Assembly: GCA_030446525.1 (NCBI GenBank)
Contig: JAUJNC010000012.1
Coordinates: 1 to 61,053 of the forward strand
Reading direction: 5' to 3'
Length of the DNA: 61,053 nt
Source: Armatimonadaceae bacterium
GTDB lineage: Bacteria > Armatimonadota > Armatimonadia > Armatimonadales > Armatimonadaceae
Positions 36,523 through 44,210 of the stretch are shown in pieces. The notes under the pieces are model-generated. The model had not been told where the DNA came from and did not search any database. It saw only the letters and a program-made list of their open reading frames with translations. Position 1 is the stretch's first letter. Each line of letters opens with the position of its first letter. The translations under genes were made by a program, and so were the position numbers.

Positions 36523-38055
36523 CTACGCCTCTTCCTGACGGATGACGATGTCGCCGGAGACGGTGGAGACGGTGATGCGCCCCCCCCCGCCGACGCCCAG
36601 CGTCTCCCGGAAGGTGACCATGCCGGACAGGTCGATGCGGCGCTCGCCCTCCGCGCCGCGCCAGCGCCCCCGCACGTCGCCGCTTTTGGTGGTGATCTCC
36701 AGGAGAGCGTCGGCGGCGGGGGGGAGGCGCAGCTCGGCGTCGCCCGAAACCGCCGCGACCGTGATGGCGCCGCCCCCGAGCGGCGAGCGCGGCGCCAGTT
36801 CCAGGTGGCCGCTCACCGTGTCCAGGTGCGTCTCCTCGCTGGCGGCGATGTCCGACGCCTGCACATCGCCCGACACGGTGCGGACGCGCAGCACGCGCCC
36901 GGCGACCGTCTTGGGCGTCACGTCCCCCGAAACCGTCTCGACCTCGACGGTCGGGGTCGTGACCTCCTGCAGGGTGACGTCCCCGCTCTGCGTCCCCACC
37001 TGAACGCTCTGCCCGGAAAGGCGCATCAGGGCGACGTCGCCGGACGCGCTGCTCGCGGACACGTTGCCGGCCACGCCCTCGATGCCGATGTCGCCCGAGA
37101 CCGTCTCGGCGGCCACGTCCCCGGCCACCTCGCGGGCATGGACATCGCCCGACTGCGTCGCCAGCACCACGCCCCCGCGCAGGTCGTGCGCCGAAACGTC
37201 GCCCGACGGGCTCAGAAGGGAAACCCTCGCGCCGTGCGGGACGAACACCTTCAGGTCCAGGGCGACGCCGCGCACCGCCGGCGGGTGCGCGGCCGTGACC
37301 GCCGGGCCGTCCTCGCCTTGTTCCACGGACAGCGTTATCTGCTCGGCCAGCAACTGCGCCGCCGCCTGGTCCCCCGCCCACACGCGCAGCGTGCCGGCGA
37401 CGCGCGCCTCCGGCACGTCCGCGCCCACGGCCTCGATGCCGCCCAGGGTGTTGCGGACGCGCAGCATCCCCCCCGGCGGGACCGCGGCGCTGGCTTCGCG
37501 GGGCGCGGACAGCGCCGGCTCGCCGCGCCGCTCGCCGGCCCGCGAGATGTTAAAATCCAGGTTCAAGTCGCCCAGGGACGAGCGCACCGACCGGGCGACG
37601 CGCCGCGCCTGGCGGCGGGCGCCGGCGGCGATGCGGCCGGGGTCCACGCCGCGCAGGGCCTCGGCGACCGAGCGCGCCCCGGGGACGTCCTTGAGGGCGT
37701 CGGCCACGGCCTCCCACGGGTTGGTCGACCCCTCCGCCTCCCCCAGCCGGTCCTGCGCCGCCGCCAAACGCTCCTGCACGCCGGCCACCTTTTCGCGCGC
37801 GGCGGCGATCTTGGCGCGCGCGCGGGCGAACGTTTCGCCCCCCTCGCCCAGATCCGCCTCGGCTTCGAAACCCACCCCGGGAGGGGGTGTCGGCGGCACG
37901 GGCGGAGTGGGCGGCGCCGGCGGGGTGGGCGGCGTCGGCGGCGCACTGCGCGCCTCGGAGACATCCAGGGCGGCCAGCAGCTCCGCCGCCTGCTCGGCCG
38001 TGATCGTGCCCTCCTGGAGCATTTTCAAGATCAGTAGATTCTCTTCGCGCGGCAT
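36523..38055 (-). CDS. DUF4097 beta-helix protein with SHOCT-like N terminus
   Basis: About 510 residues. The N terminus ENLLILKMLQEGTITAEQAAELLAALD is a short helical module resembling SHOCT oligomerisation motifs. A Pro/Thr linker and a coiled-coil/Ala-rich region (FARARAKIAAAREKVAGVQE) follow. The DUF4097 beta-helix then runs from about residue 200 with recurrent SGDV turns (LLSPSGDVSAHDL, ATQSGDVHAREV, ETVSGDIGIEGV, TVSGDVTPKT and more). No signal peptide or membrane helix is visible, so it may be cytoplasmic. Two in-frame ATG starts (38055 and 38100) exist, each preceded by the same ribosome binding region because of a 45-base tandem duplication. Third gene of an operon with DUF2089 and a small membrane protein. 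Confidence 0.8.
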   Translation of the reverse strand: MPREENLLILKMLQEGTITAEQAAELLAALDVSEARSAPPTPPTPPAPPTPPVPPTPPPGVGFEAEADLGEGGETFARARAKIAAAREKVAGVQERLAAAQDRLGEAEGSTNPWEAVADALKDVPGARSVAEALRGVDPGRIAAGARRQARRVARSVRSSLGDLNLDFNISRAGERRGEPALSAPREASAAVPPGGMLRVRNTLGGIEAVGADVPEARVAGTLRVWAGDQAAAQLLAEQITLSVEQGEDGPAVTAAHPPAVRGVALDLKVFVPHGARVSLLSPSGDVSAHDLRGGVVLATQSGDVHAREVAGDVAAETVSGDIGIEGVAGNVSASSASGDVALMRLSGQSVQVGTQSGDVTLQEVTTPTVEVETVSGDVTPKTVAGRVLRVRTVSGDVQASDIAASEETHLDTVSGHLELAPRSPLGGGAITVAAVSGDAELRLPPAADALLEITTKSGDVRGRWRGAEGERRIDLSGMVTFRETLGVGGGGRITVSTVSGDIVIRQEEA

Positions 38056-38131
38056 CTGCTTTCCTTTCTTTCCCCCGGGCGCCCGGTCTTCGCGCGGCAT
38101 CTGCTTTCCTTTCTTTCCCCCGGGCGCCCGG
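38042..38131 (-). repeat. 45-base tandem duplication of the DUF4097 gene start region
   Basis: Units 38042-38086 and 38087-38131 are identical. Each contains the palindrome CCGGGCGCCCGG, a GGAAAG ribosome binding site and an ATG. Forty-five bases is 15 codons, so both starts are in the same frame and the longer product would begin MPREDRAPGGKKGKQ before the second MPREENL. Confidence 0.9.
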
Positions 38132-38141
38132 CCCAGGTGGT

Positions 38142-38438
38142 TTATCCCAGGCGCATCAGGCTCAGGGTCAGAACGGCAAGGGCGACGCCCCACAAGAGGG
38201 CGACCTGCCCCAGCGCCAAAAAGACCGCCTTTCGGAGGGCGGCGGCCCGCTTCCGGGCCGCGGCATCGGGCCGCTCCACGAAATCGACCACGAACAGGTT
38301 TCCCTGTTCGAGCACGCGGGCGTGGTGGCGGGGAAGGTAGCGCCCCCGCGTCACGGGACCCTCGTGGATCGGGGACGGGGGCCGCCGCCCGGCGGAAGCC
38401 GGCAGCATCCGCGGGCAAACAGGGTGCGTTTTCATCAA
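38142..38438 (-). CDS. Small single-span membrane protein (unknown)
   Basis: A 98-residue protein with a basic, hydrophilic N-terminal two thirds (including NLFVVDFVERPDAAARKRAA) and one C-terminal membrane segment (VFLALGQVALLWGVALAVLTL). The ATG at 38438 overlaps the stop of the DUF2089 gene (ATGA, 38435-38438). I recognise no family. Its position between a zinc-ribbon HTH regulator and a DUF4097 protein suggests part of an envelope-sensing unit. Confidence 0.65.
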   Translation of the reverse strand: MMKTHPVCPRMLPASAGRRPPSPIHEGPVTRGRYLPRHHARVLEQGNLFVVDFVERPDAAARKRAAALRKAVFLALGQVALLWGVALAVLTLSLMRLG

Positions 38439-38878
38439 GGGGTATCCTCCGGTTGGGACAAGCGGCGCAGGGCCTCGGCGGCCTCGGCCGGGTCGAGCGC
38501 GCCGTTCTGCACCTGCCGCAGGAGTTCACGGCGGCGCTCGGACAGCTCGGGCGGCGGGGGCGCGGCGGGGCGCGGCGGAACAGGCGGCGCGTGGGCCGGC
38601 AGATCGCCTGCGGAGATCGCGCCTTCCAGGGCGGTCAGCGCGGCGTCAAGGCGGGCGCGGACGGTGGGGTACGAGACGCCGAGCGCCCTCTCGACATCCC
38701 GGATGACCCCCCGGCACAACACGAACGTGGTGATGAACTGCTGGTGTTCGGCGGACAGGCGGGCGAGCGGCGGCGGCGCGAAGGCGCCGTGGAGCTTGGT
38801 CTCGCATCGGGTGCAGGAAAGCTCCGTGACGCGCAGCGGGGCGTCACATACGGGGCACTGTGTTACAGGTCGTGACAT
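38435..38878 (-). CDS. DUF2089 zinc-ribbon/HTH regulator
   Basis: A 147-residue protein. The N-terminal zinc ribbon has CPVCDAPL and LSCTRCETKLHG (four cysteines). Then comes a sigma-70-region-4-like helix-turn-helix (AEHQQFITTFVLCRGVIRDV, LGVSYPTVRARLDAALTAL), a Pro-rich linker, and a SHOCT-like C-terminal helix pair (RRELLRQVQNGALDPAEAAEALRRL) similar to the N terminus of the DUF4097 protein two genes on. It is probably a DNA-binding regulator of this operon. ATG 38878, intact, behind a strong -10 element. Confidence 0.85.
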   Translation of the reverse strand: MSRPVTQCPVCDAPLRVTELSCTRCETKLHGAFAPPPLARLSAEHQQFITTFVLCRGVIRDVERALGVSYPTVRARLDAALTALEGAISAGDLPAHAPPVPPRPAAPPPPELSERRRELLRQVQNGALDPAEAAEALRRLSQPEDTP

Positions 38879-38928
38879 AGGCGGTGGTCTTGTTTCTGTG
38901 GCTGCTCCAAACGTCGCGGCACGGCTGC

Positions 38929-38934
38929 ATTATA
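38929..38934 (-). promoter_or_regulatory. Promoter -10 element for the DUF2089 operon in an AT-rich block
   Basis: A perfect TATAAT on the minus strand. The next 65 bases upstream (to about 39000) are almost purely A/T, unlike anything else in the window, and may act as an UP element. No canonical -35 at 17 bases. TTGTTA sits at a 21-base spacing. Confidence 0.65.
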
Positions 38935-39029
38935 CAACAAGTTTTATAATTTTAATAACAAAATTAATAGAATTAATTTTTGCTTTGTTATCACTTATTC
39001 GAAAGGCGAAATCATTCTTGCCGAGGAGT

Positions 39030-39126
39030 GGCGCGCCCCGGGCAGGGCGCGCCTTCTTGGGGGACGGAGGAGATCTCCGCTCCGGAGGGAGGGGGCGCCC
39101 ATACGTCTCGACGTGGCGCCCCCTCC
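39030..39126. terminator. Two strong stem-loops in the amidohydrolase-DUF2089 gap
   Basis: First: GGCGCGCCC (39030-39038) with GGGCGCGCC (39045-39053), then TTCTT on the plus strand. Second: GGAGGGGGCGCC (39088-39099) with GGCGCCCCCTCC (39115-39126), and inside it ACGT-CTCG-ACGT adding four pairs, then TGCTTTT on the plus strand. They lie just past the amidohydrolase stop on the minus strand. A terminator role is likely, but the U tracts favour the plus direction, where no gene is known. Confidence 0.45.
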
Positions 39127-39131
39127 TGCTT

Positions 39132-40106
39132 TTATAACCCGGGGTACCAGGCGCGGGCGTTGGCCGTGTAGAACTTCTGGAGGACCGGCTCGGGCAGGTT
39201 CAATCCTTGCGCGTCCCATTGCCGCACCCGAACGGGTCCGTCGCTTTCGAAATACGCGAAGTGCGCCTGATACTGCTCGCGCGTTCCTTGATAAAGGGCC
39301 TGCCGCTCGGCGTCGGTCATCTGCGTCTGGGAGCGCCGCCGGACGAGGTCGGTGCCGAACAGGATCCGGTCCTGGTACCGGAGGAAGAACTCCCGCACGG
39401 TCTGCGAGTCCTGGAACACGAGGTCGCCCAGCCGCGCCGACATGTCGACGGCCAGGTTCGGGTAGCGGTCCAGCCGCCGGGCCACCTCGGCGACGTCGTA
39501 TTCCAGGCTGCCCAGGTGCGCGCCGATCACGCGCAGCCCCGGGTGCCGCTCGACCAGGCGCTCCCACGAGCCGACCAGGGCTTCGTGCGAGGGCATGTCG
39601 GTCCGCCCGTGCATGTGCCACTGCGGGTTCTGGCTGTAGTAGCTGTAGTGCGGTCTGCCCGGCGCGAGCGGCTGCCAGCAGGCCAGCGGCTCGGCGATGT
39701 GGAAAAGCAGCGGCCTCTCCGCGCGCTCCAGGTACGCCCAGATCGGCTCGAAGAGCGGGTCGTCCACGAAGAGGAACTCGCCACCCGGCTTTCTGACCTC
39801 CATCCCGACGTTTTTCCACACCTTGCAGGCCAGCGCGCCGCCCTCGGTGAAGTCGCGCCCCAGCCCTTCGATGACCCGATCTATGTAATCGGGATCGTCG
39901 AAACCGGGGACGTCGAAGCTCGTGCACCAGGCATACCGGTCGGGGAACTCCCGGGCCAGCCGCCGGTAAGGCTCGGCCTCCGCCTGCCGCCAGGAAGGGT
40001 TATGCGCTACGCAGATGTTGAGCAGCTTCACGTCCAGCTCGCGCAGCAGACGGACCGTGTCCGGGTGGTCGCCGACGAAGTGGATATGTGCATCGATTTT
40101 TTGCAT
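39132..40106 (-). CDS. Amidohydrolase_2-family metal-dependent hydrolase
   Basis: TIM-barrel hydrolase of 324 residues, intact. The N-terminal metal motif is KIDAHIHFVGDHPD (HxH), then LLFHIAEPLACW, RVIGAHLGSLEYD and ILFGTDLVRRR, which carry the later metal ligands. Members act as hydrolases or decarboxylases on aromatic or lactone substrates. The substrate here is not deducible. It begins at ATG 40106, 22 bases after the sugar phosphate isomerase-like gene, so the two are probably co-transcribed and may act in one catabolic route. Confidence 0.85.
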   Translation of the reverse strand: MQKIDAHIHFVGDHPDTVRLLRELDVKLLNICVAHNPSWRQAEAEPYRRLAREFPDRYAWCTSFDVPGFDDPDYIDRVIEGLGRDFTEGGALACKVWKNVGMEVRKPGGEFLFVDDPLFEPIWAYLERAERPLLFHIAEPLACWQPLAPGRPHYSYYSQNPQWHMHGRTDMPSHEALVGSWERLVERHPGLRVIGAHLGSLEYDVAEVARRLDRYPNLAVDMSARLGDLVFQDSQTVREFFLRYQDRILFGTDLVRRRSQTQMTDAERQALYQGTREQYQAHFAYFESDGPVRVRQWDAQGLNLPEPVLQKFYTANARAWYPGL

Positions 40107-40127
40107 GGCGATTATTTCACCTCGATC

Positions 40128-40899
40128 TCAACCGAACACGGCCCGCAGGCAGTCGGCGATGTGGCGCAGCCCCAACTCGGCGTGCACGTTGTAGCCGGAC
40201 ACCTCGGCCGTCACGGGGCCCGCGTAGCCCACCTCGTCCAGCGCCTGCCGCACCTCGGCCCAGGGCACATCCCCCTGCAGCAGGTTGCGGAAGCCGAAGG
40301 AGCCGCCGACCCGCCAGGATGCGGATCCAATGCTGCGGGAAGCCGTAGGCCAGGATGTTGCCCGCGTCGAAATACACGCCGACGTGGGGGTCGCCGAAGC
40401 GGTCCACGAAGTCGCGCATCTCGAGTGGCGACAGCAGGAACTTGTTCCAGACGTTCTCGATCCCGATGGCGACGCCGGCCTCGCGCGCGGCGGGCAGGGC
40501 GTCCCCGACGAACTGCGCGGCCCGCTCGTAGGCGACGTCGTAGCTCACCTCGGGGGTGACCGCGCCGGGCACGACCAGGGCCGTGTCCACGCCCAGCCAG
40601 TGCGCCACCCGGAGCTGCTGCCGGGCGATCTCCAGGCTCTGCGCGCGCTGGCCGGCGTCGTTGCTGGTGGCCGGGTACTTCCAGTACAGCCCGGTCGACA
40701 GGCTGCTGATCTCGATCCCCGCGTCCCTCGCCGCCTGCGCGAGCGCGCGCGCCTCCGCCTCACCCGTCGCCAGCGACAGCTCCCCCTCCTCGGCCAGGTT
40801 GACCTCGATATGGTCACAGCCCGCCCGCTTCGCCAGGGCGAAGCATTCGGCCAGCGACAGGTCTTTCGGGAACGTCCAGTGGTTGATGCCGATTTTCAT
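40128..40899 (-). CDS. Sugar phosphate isomerase/epimerase-family TIM-barrel protein (frameshifted)
   Basis: AP-endonuclease-2-like TIM barrel. The ATG at 40899 is preceded by GGAGGG. Features seen are MKIGINHWTFPKDLSLAE, CDHIEVNLAEEGELSL, ISSLSTGLYWKYPATS, VVPGAVTPEVSYDVAYERAA, the metal-binding IGIENVWNKFLLSP and VGVYFDAGNILAYGFPQHW. After a shift near 40310 the C terminus continues with AEVSGYN and RHIADCLRAVFG to the stop at 40128. The family covers xylose-, inositol- and hydroxypyruvate-type isomerases. The exact substrate is unknown. Confidence 0.85.
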
Positions 40900-41055
40900 C
40901 CTGCCCTCCTTATATCGCGCCGGACGCTCGGCGGCGGCTCGTGGCCCGCGTAACGGCCAGCATATAGATTTTACCCCCGTGCGCCTCGATTCCGGATCAA
41001 AGCAGGAAGCGGCAGCCGCGGCGGTGAACTCCCCAGGCGGCGAAGGGAGGCGAAG

Positions 41056-41838
41056 ATGAGATTCATCGTCGGCGTGGATTGTGAGGGGCCCGCGTGCGTC
41101 GTGGGGAGCCCGGGCGGCAGCCTGACCGAGTCCCGCAACTTCGCCTTCGCGCGGCTCCAGGCCACGCGCGAGGCGGACGCCGCGGCGCGCGGCCTTTTCG
41201 ACGCGGGCGCGACACAGGTCATCGTGTGGGACAACCACGGCGGCAGCCTGAACCTCGACTACGACCTGCTGGACGAGCGCTGCGACGTCGCGCTCGGCGT
41301 CGGCTTCCCCCACCGCTGGCCCGGCCTCGACGGCTCCTTCGCCGGGGTGCTGTTCATCGGATACCACGCCATGGACAACACGGCGGACGCCAACATCGCC
41401 CACACGTTCAGCTCGGCGACCTACCAGTGGATGAAGGTGAACGGCCAGGAGGTCGGCGAGCTGGCCATCGACGCCGCCATCGCCGGGCTCCAGGGCGTCC
41501 CGCCCGTTTTCTGCGCCGGCGATGACAAGTGCGTCCGGGAGGCCGACCGCTTCTTCCCCGGCATCGAAACGGTCGCGACCAAGACGGCCATGGGCTGGAA
41601 CGCGGCCGTGAGCAAGCACCCCAAGCGCGCGGTCCGCGAGATCTACGAGGGCGCCCGGCGCGCCGCCGCCCGCCTCGGCGAGTTTCGCCCGTTCGGCCTG
41701 CCGGCCCCGCTCACCCTGGAAGTCCGCTACAAGCGCCTGGAGCAGGCCGAGTCGGCGGCGCGCGGCTTCAAAGCGGGCGCGCGGGTGGACCCGTACACGA
41801 TCCGCTGGGAGCTGTCGTCCCTGGCCGAGCGGTTCTGA
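41056..41838 (+). CDS. M55 family D-aminopeptidase (DppA-like)
   Basis: Zinc-dependent peptidase of 260 residues, intact. Metal and active-site features of the family are the N-terminal VGVDCEGPACVVG (DxEG), VIVWDNHGGSLNLD, VLFIGYHAMD (GxHA), the HTFSSATYQWMKVNGQEVGE stretch and VATKTAMGWNAA. B. subtilis DppA cleaves D-Ala-D-Ala and related D-peptides. A role in recycling wall peptides is an inference. ATG 41056 has GGGAGG six bases upstream. Transcribed divergently from the isomerase gene. Confidence 0.88.
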   Translation: MRFIVGVDCEGPACVVGSPGGSLTESRNFAFARLQATREADAAARGLFDAGATQVIVWDNHGGSLNLDYDLLDERCDVALGVGFPHRWPGLDGSFAGVLFIGYHAMDNTADANIAHTFSSATYQWMKVNGQEVGELAIDAAIAGLQGVPPVFCAGDDKCVREADRFFPGIETVATKTAMGWNAAVSKHPKRAVREIYEGARRAAARLGEFRPFGLPAPLTLEVRYKRLEQAESAARGFKAGARVDPYTIRWELSSLAERF

Positions 41839-41939
41839 CACCGCTGCGGGAACCATTTGTTCTCGGCGCTGTCCTTCTTTAGCGGGGTTGCGGGGTGTAG
41901 CGTGCCCCCTTCCCCGGACGGCGCTGGGAGGAGCGGTGG

Positions 41940-42323
41940 ATGCCCGAGCGGATCGCCACAGCAGACGTAGAATCCCTGGACACGGAAACCCTGGAGCTGG
42001 ACGACGCCTTCCCTGGCGCCTACGGCTTCCACGTGCGCCTCACGTGCGACCCCGGCCCCGAGTGGGCCGTGGAGTTCGAGGCCGCCTACGACGCGGCCGT
42101 CTACCCCGGCAAACCACCCGTGGTGTTGCGCGGCGACACGCTCCGTGTCTTTTATCTGCCCCGCTACGCCGGCGACCTGCCGCGCTTCCTGCGCTTCCTC
42201 CAGGCGATGGTGGCCCAAACCAACCGCGCCGTCCGCCAGCGCAACGCCGCCTTGCCCGACGAGGAAGGCCGGATGGAGGAGTTCCGCCACAGGCTCCGCG
42301 ATCTCGCCAAAAACTTCCCGTGA
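41940..42323 (+). CDS. Hypothetical protein, 127 residues
   Basis: ATG 41940 has GGGAGGAG six bases upstream, so it is very likely translated. The protein is acidic in the first half (ESLDTETLELDD) with a predicted beta-rich segment (GFHVRLTCDPGPEWAVEFEA, then PPVVLRGDTLRVFYLP). It ends in a long helix (FLRFLQAMVAQTNRAVRQRN) with a charged tail. No signal peptide or membrane segment. I recognise no family. It lies just upstream of the peroxiredoxin gene but that gene appears to have its own promoter. Confidence 0.7.
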   Translation: MPERIATADVESLDTETLELDDAFPGAYGFHVRLTCDPGPEWAVEFEAAYDAAVYPGKPPVVLRGDTLRVFYLPRYAGDLPRFLRFLQAMVAQTNRAVRQRNAALPDEEGRMEEFRHRLRDLAKNFP

Positions 42324-42348
42324 GGAAACCTGCCGCCGCGCGGCGGGG

Positions 42349-42354
42349 TATAAT
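42349..42354 (+). promoter_or_regulatory. -10 element upstream of the peroxiredoxin gene
   Basis: Perfect TATAAT directly after a GC hairpin-prone stretch. The -35 position has only AAACCT. The leader to the ATG at 42432 would be about 70 bases. Confidence 0.5.
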
Positions 42355-42431
42355 GGGCGTGGGGACCAGCGCCGCACCGCCTCGCCGGGGCCGGCCGCCG
42401 GAAACAAACCCGCATGACAGGAGAAAGACCG

Positions 42432-43640
42432 ATGAAGATCAAGCCGCTGACGGCCGCCCTTCCGGTTGCCCTTGCCGCCACCCTCGCGACTCTCGCGCCG
42501 CGGCCCGCCGCCGCCCAGAACGCCCCCGCCGCCGGCGCGGCCGGGATGTCGGCGTCTGCGGCCGACCCCGCATCGCTCGTCGGCAAGCCCGCGCCCGCTT
42601 TCACGCTGCCGGATCAGAACGACAAAACGCGCTCGCTGGCGGGCCACAAGGGCAAATGGGTCGTGCTGGCCTTCTACCCGAAGGACATGACCAAGGGGTG
42701 AACGCTCGAGAACCAGTCGTACTCGGGGAGTATCGACAAATTTAACGCGCTCAACGCCGTCGTGTACACGGTATCCACCCAGGACACCAAGAGCAAGCAG
42801 GAGTTCTGCGCGCAAGCGAATCTGACGCACACGCTGCTTTCCGACGTGGGCGGCAAGACCGCCGCGGCGTACGGGGTGCTGAACCCCAACGGCATGGCGC
42901 GCCGCGTCACCTTCTACATCGCCCCCGACGGGAAGGTAGCGCATGTGGACACGCAGGTCAAAACGGGCACCGCCGCCCAGGACGCCCTCGCGACGCTGGC
43001 CCGGCTTTCCAGGACGGACCGGGGCCAGATCGAGGGGCGCGCGCCGATCGGCGGCGGCAACGCGGTCGTGACCGAGAAGAAGCCCAACCAGTTCGTCGGA
43101 CCTGCCTCGGCGAAGGTGACGATGGGCGCGCTCGTGCCGGACTTCGGCCTGCCGGACGTGGCCACCGGCAGGAACACCGCGCTCACCACGCTTTCGGCGG
43201 GCAAGAAGGCCACGGTCGTCCTGTTCATCGCGACCCAGTGCCCCGTCTCCAACGCCTACAACCAGCGCATGGCCCGGCTCGCCGCCGAGTACGCGCCCAG
43301 GGGCGTCGCGTTCGTCGGCATCAATTCCAACCAGCCGGAATCGGCCCAGCAGGCCGCGGCGCACGCCCAATCGAACAACCTCCCGTTCCCGGTCCTGAAG
43401 GACGCCGACAACAAGATCGCGGACCGTTTCGACGCGCAGGTGACGCCGGAGGTGTACGTCCTCAACGACAAAGGCGTCCTCGTCTATCACGGCGCCATCG
43501 ACGATTCTCAGGACGCGTCACAGGCGAAAAACAAGCATCTCGCGGCGACGCTCGACGCCCTCCTGGCCGGGCAGCCGGTCCCCGCCAAGACGACCCGGGC
43601 CTTCGGCTGCGACATCAAGCGCGTTTCCGCATCCCGCTGA
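42432..43640 (+). CDS. Exported two-domain peroxiredoxin, probable selenoprotein (Sec90 encoded by TGA)
   Basis: From ATG 42432 (AGGAGA at 42419-42424) the frame is 403 codons with one internal stop, TGA at 42699-42701 (codon 90). A signal peptide (about residues 1-28, ending AAA-Q) precedes a BCP/PrxQ-type domain: KPAPAFTLPDQNDKTRSL, VVLAFYPKDMTKG-[TGA]-TLENQ. In this family the residue at the TGA is the peroxidatic cysteine. Downstream in the same frame are EFCAQANLTHTLLSD (Cys126, a likely resolving residue) and YGVLNPNGMARRVTFYI. A second redoxin domain follows from about residue 235 with Cys270 in ATQCPVSNAY, and the protein ends near FGCDIKR (Cys393). The immediate continuation of family sequence after TGA argues for selenocysteine insertion. 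A TGC-to-TGA error is the alternative. Confidence 0.8.
42716..42737 (+). promoter_or_regulatory. Candidate bacterial SECIS hairpin after the in-frame TGA
   Basis: Directly readable stem-loop: GTCG (42716-42719) plus TACTC (42720-42724), loop GGG, GAGTA (42728-42732), a single bulged T (42733), CGAC (42734-42737), making 9 base pairs with one bulge. It starts 14 bases after the TGA and its G-starting loop is 24-26 bases from the T of TGA. Bacterial SECIS elements are hairpins immediately downstream of UGA, inside the coding region, with a guanine at the start of the apical loop. Confidence 0.65.
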
Positions 43641-43723
43641 ACCAACGGGCCCCGGGCGCTTTTGCCATCGGGGCCTGTGCGGCCGCGCAGGAAACGGGCG
43701 CGGGCACGGCGAATAAGGGCGTC

Positions 43724-44125
43724 ATGCCGCAGTTCGAACGCCATTTCACCGTCGCCGAGGCTCGCGCCCTGCTGCCGGAGCTGCGCCGCGCGTTCGCCCG
43801 CATCCACGCGCTTCTCGAAGAGATCCAGAAGAAGCGCGGCCAGCGGGACGGGAAGGTGCTGTTTTTCAGCGCCAACGGCCACGGCCCGCGCGCGGAGGGC
43901 GGGGACGAAGGCCCCCTGCTGACCGAGATTCAGAAGGTCATCGACGAGATCCACGCCAAGGGCGTCCAGGTCAAGGACCTGCGGCAAGGCCTGTGCGACT
44001 TCCCCCACCTCCTTCCCGCGACCGGCCAGGAGGTGTTCCTGTGCTGGGAGCTTTCCGAGTCGGACATCGGCTACTGGCACACCCTGGAGGGCGGCTACGC
44101 CGCCCGCGCCCGTCTGGACGAGTAG
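43724..44125 (+). CDS. DUF2203 family protein
   Basis: A 133-residue cytoplasmic protein, intact. Features of DUF2203 are the opening QFERHFTVAEARALLPELR, a coiled helix pair (FARIHALLEEIQKKRGQRDG), EIQKVIDEIHAKGVQVKDLR, and the conserved end GLCDFPHLLP, EVFLCWELSESDIGYWHTLE. Function is unknown. ATG 43724 is preceded by AAGGGCGTC. It lies 84 bases after the peroxiredoxin and converges with tyrS. Confidence 0.85.
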   Translation: MPQFERHFTVAEARALLPELRRAFARIHALLEEIQKKRGQRDGKVLFFSANGHGPRAEGGDEGPLLTEIQKVIDEIHAKGVQVKDLRQGLCDFPHLLPATGQEVFLCWELSESDIGYWHTLEGGYAARARLDE

Positions 44126-44210
44126 CCGGGCTGAGGCTCGATCCCGTCGGAGAAGGCAGGCCGCCGGGGTAGGCTGGGGACGGGGCTGGCCGGAGCCGGG
44201 GCGGCCGATG

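Noticed and set aside
38980..39171. Short plus-strand frame over the stem-loop region
   Set aside because: Built from hairpin sequence with no ribosome binding site; not a credible gene.
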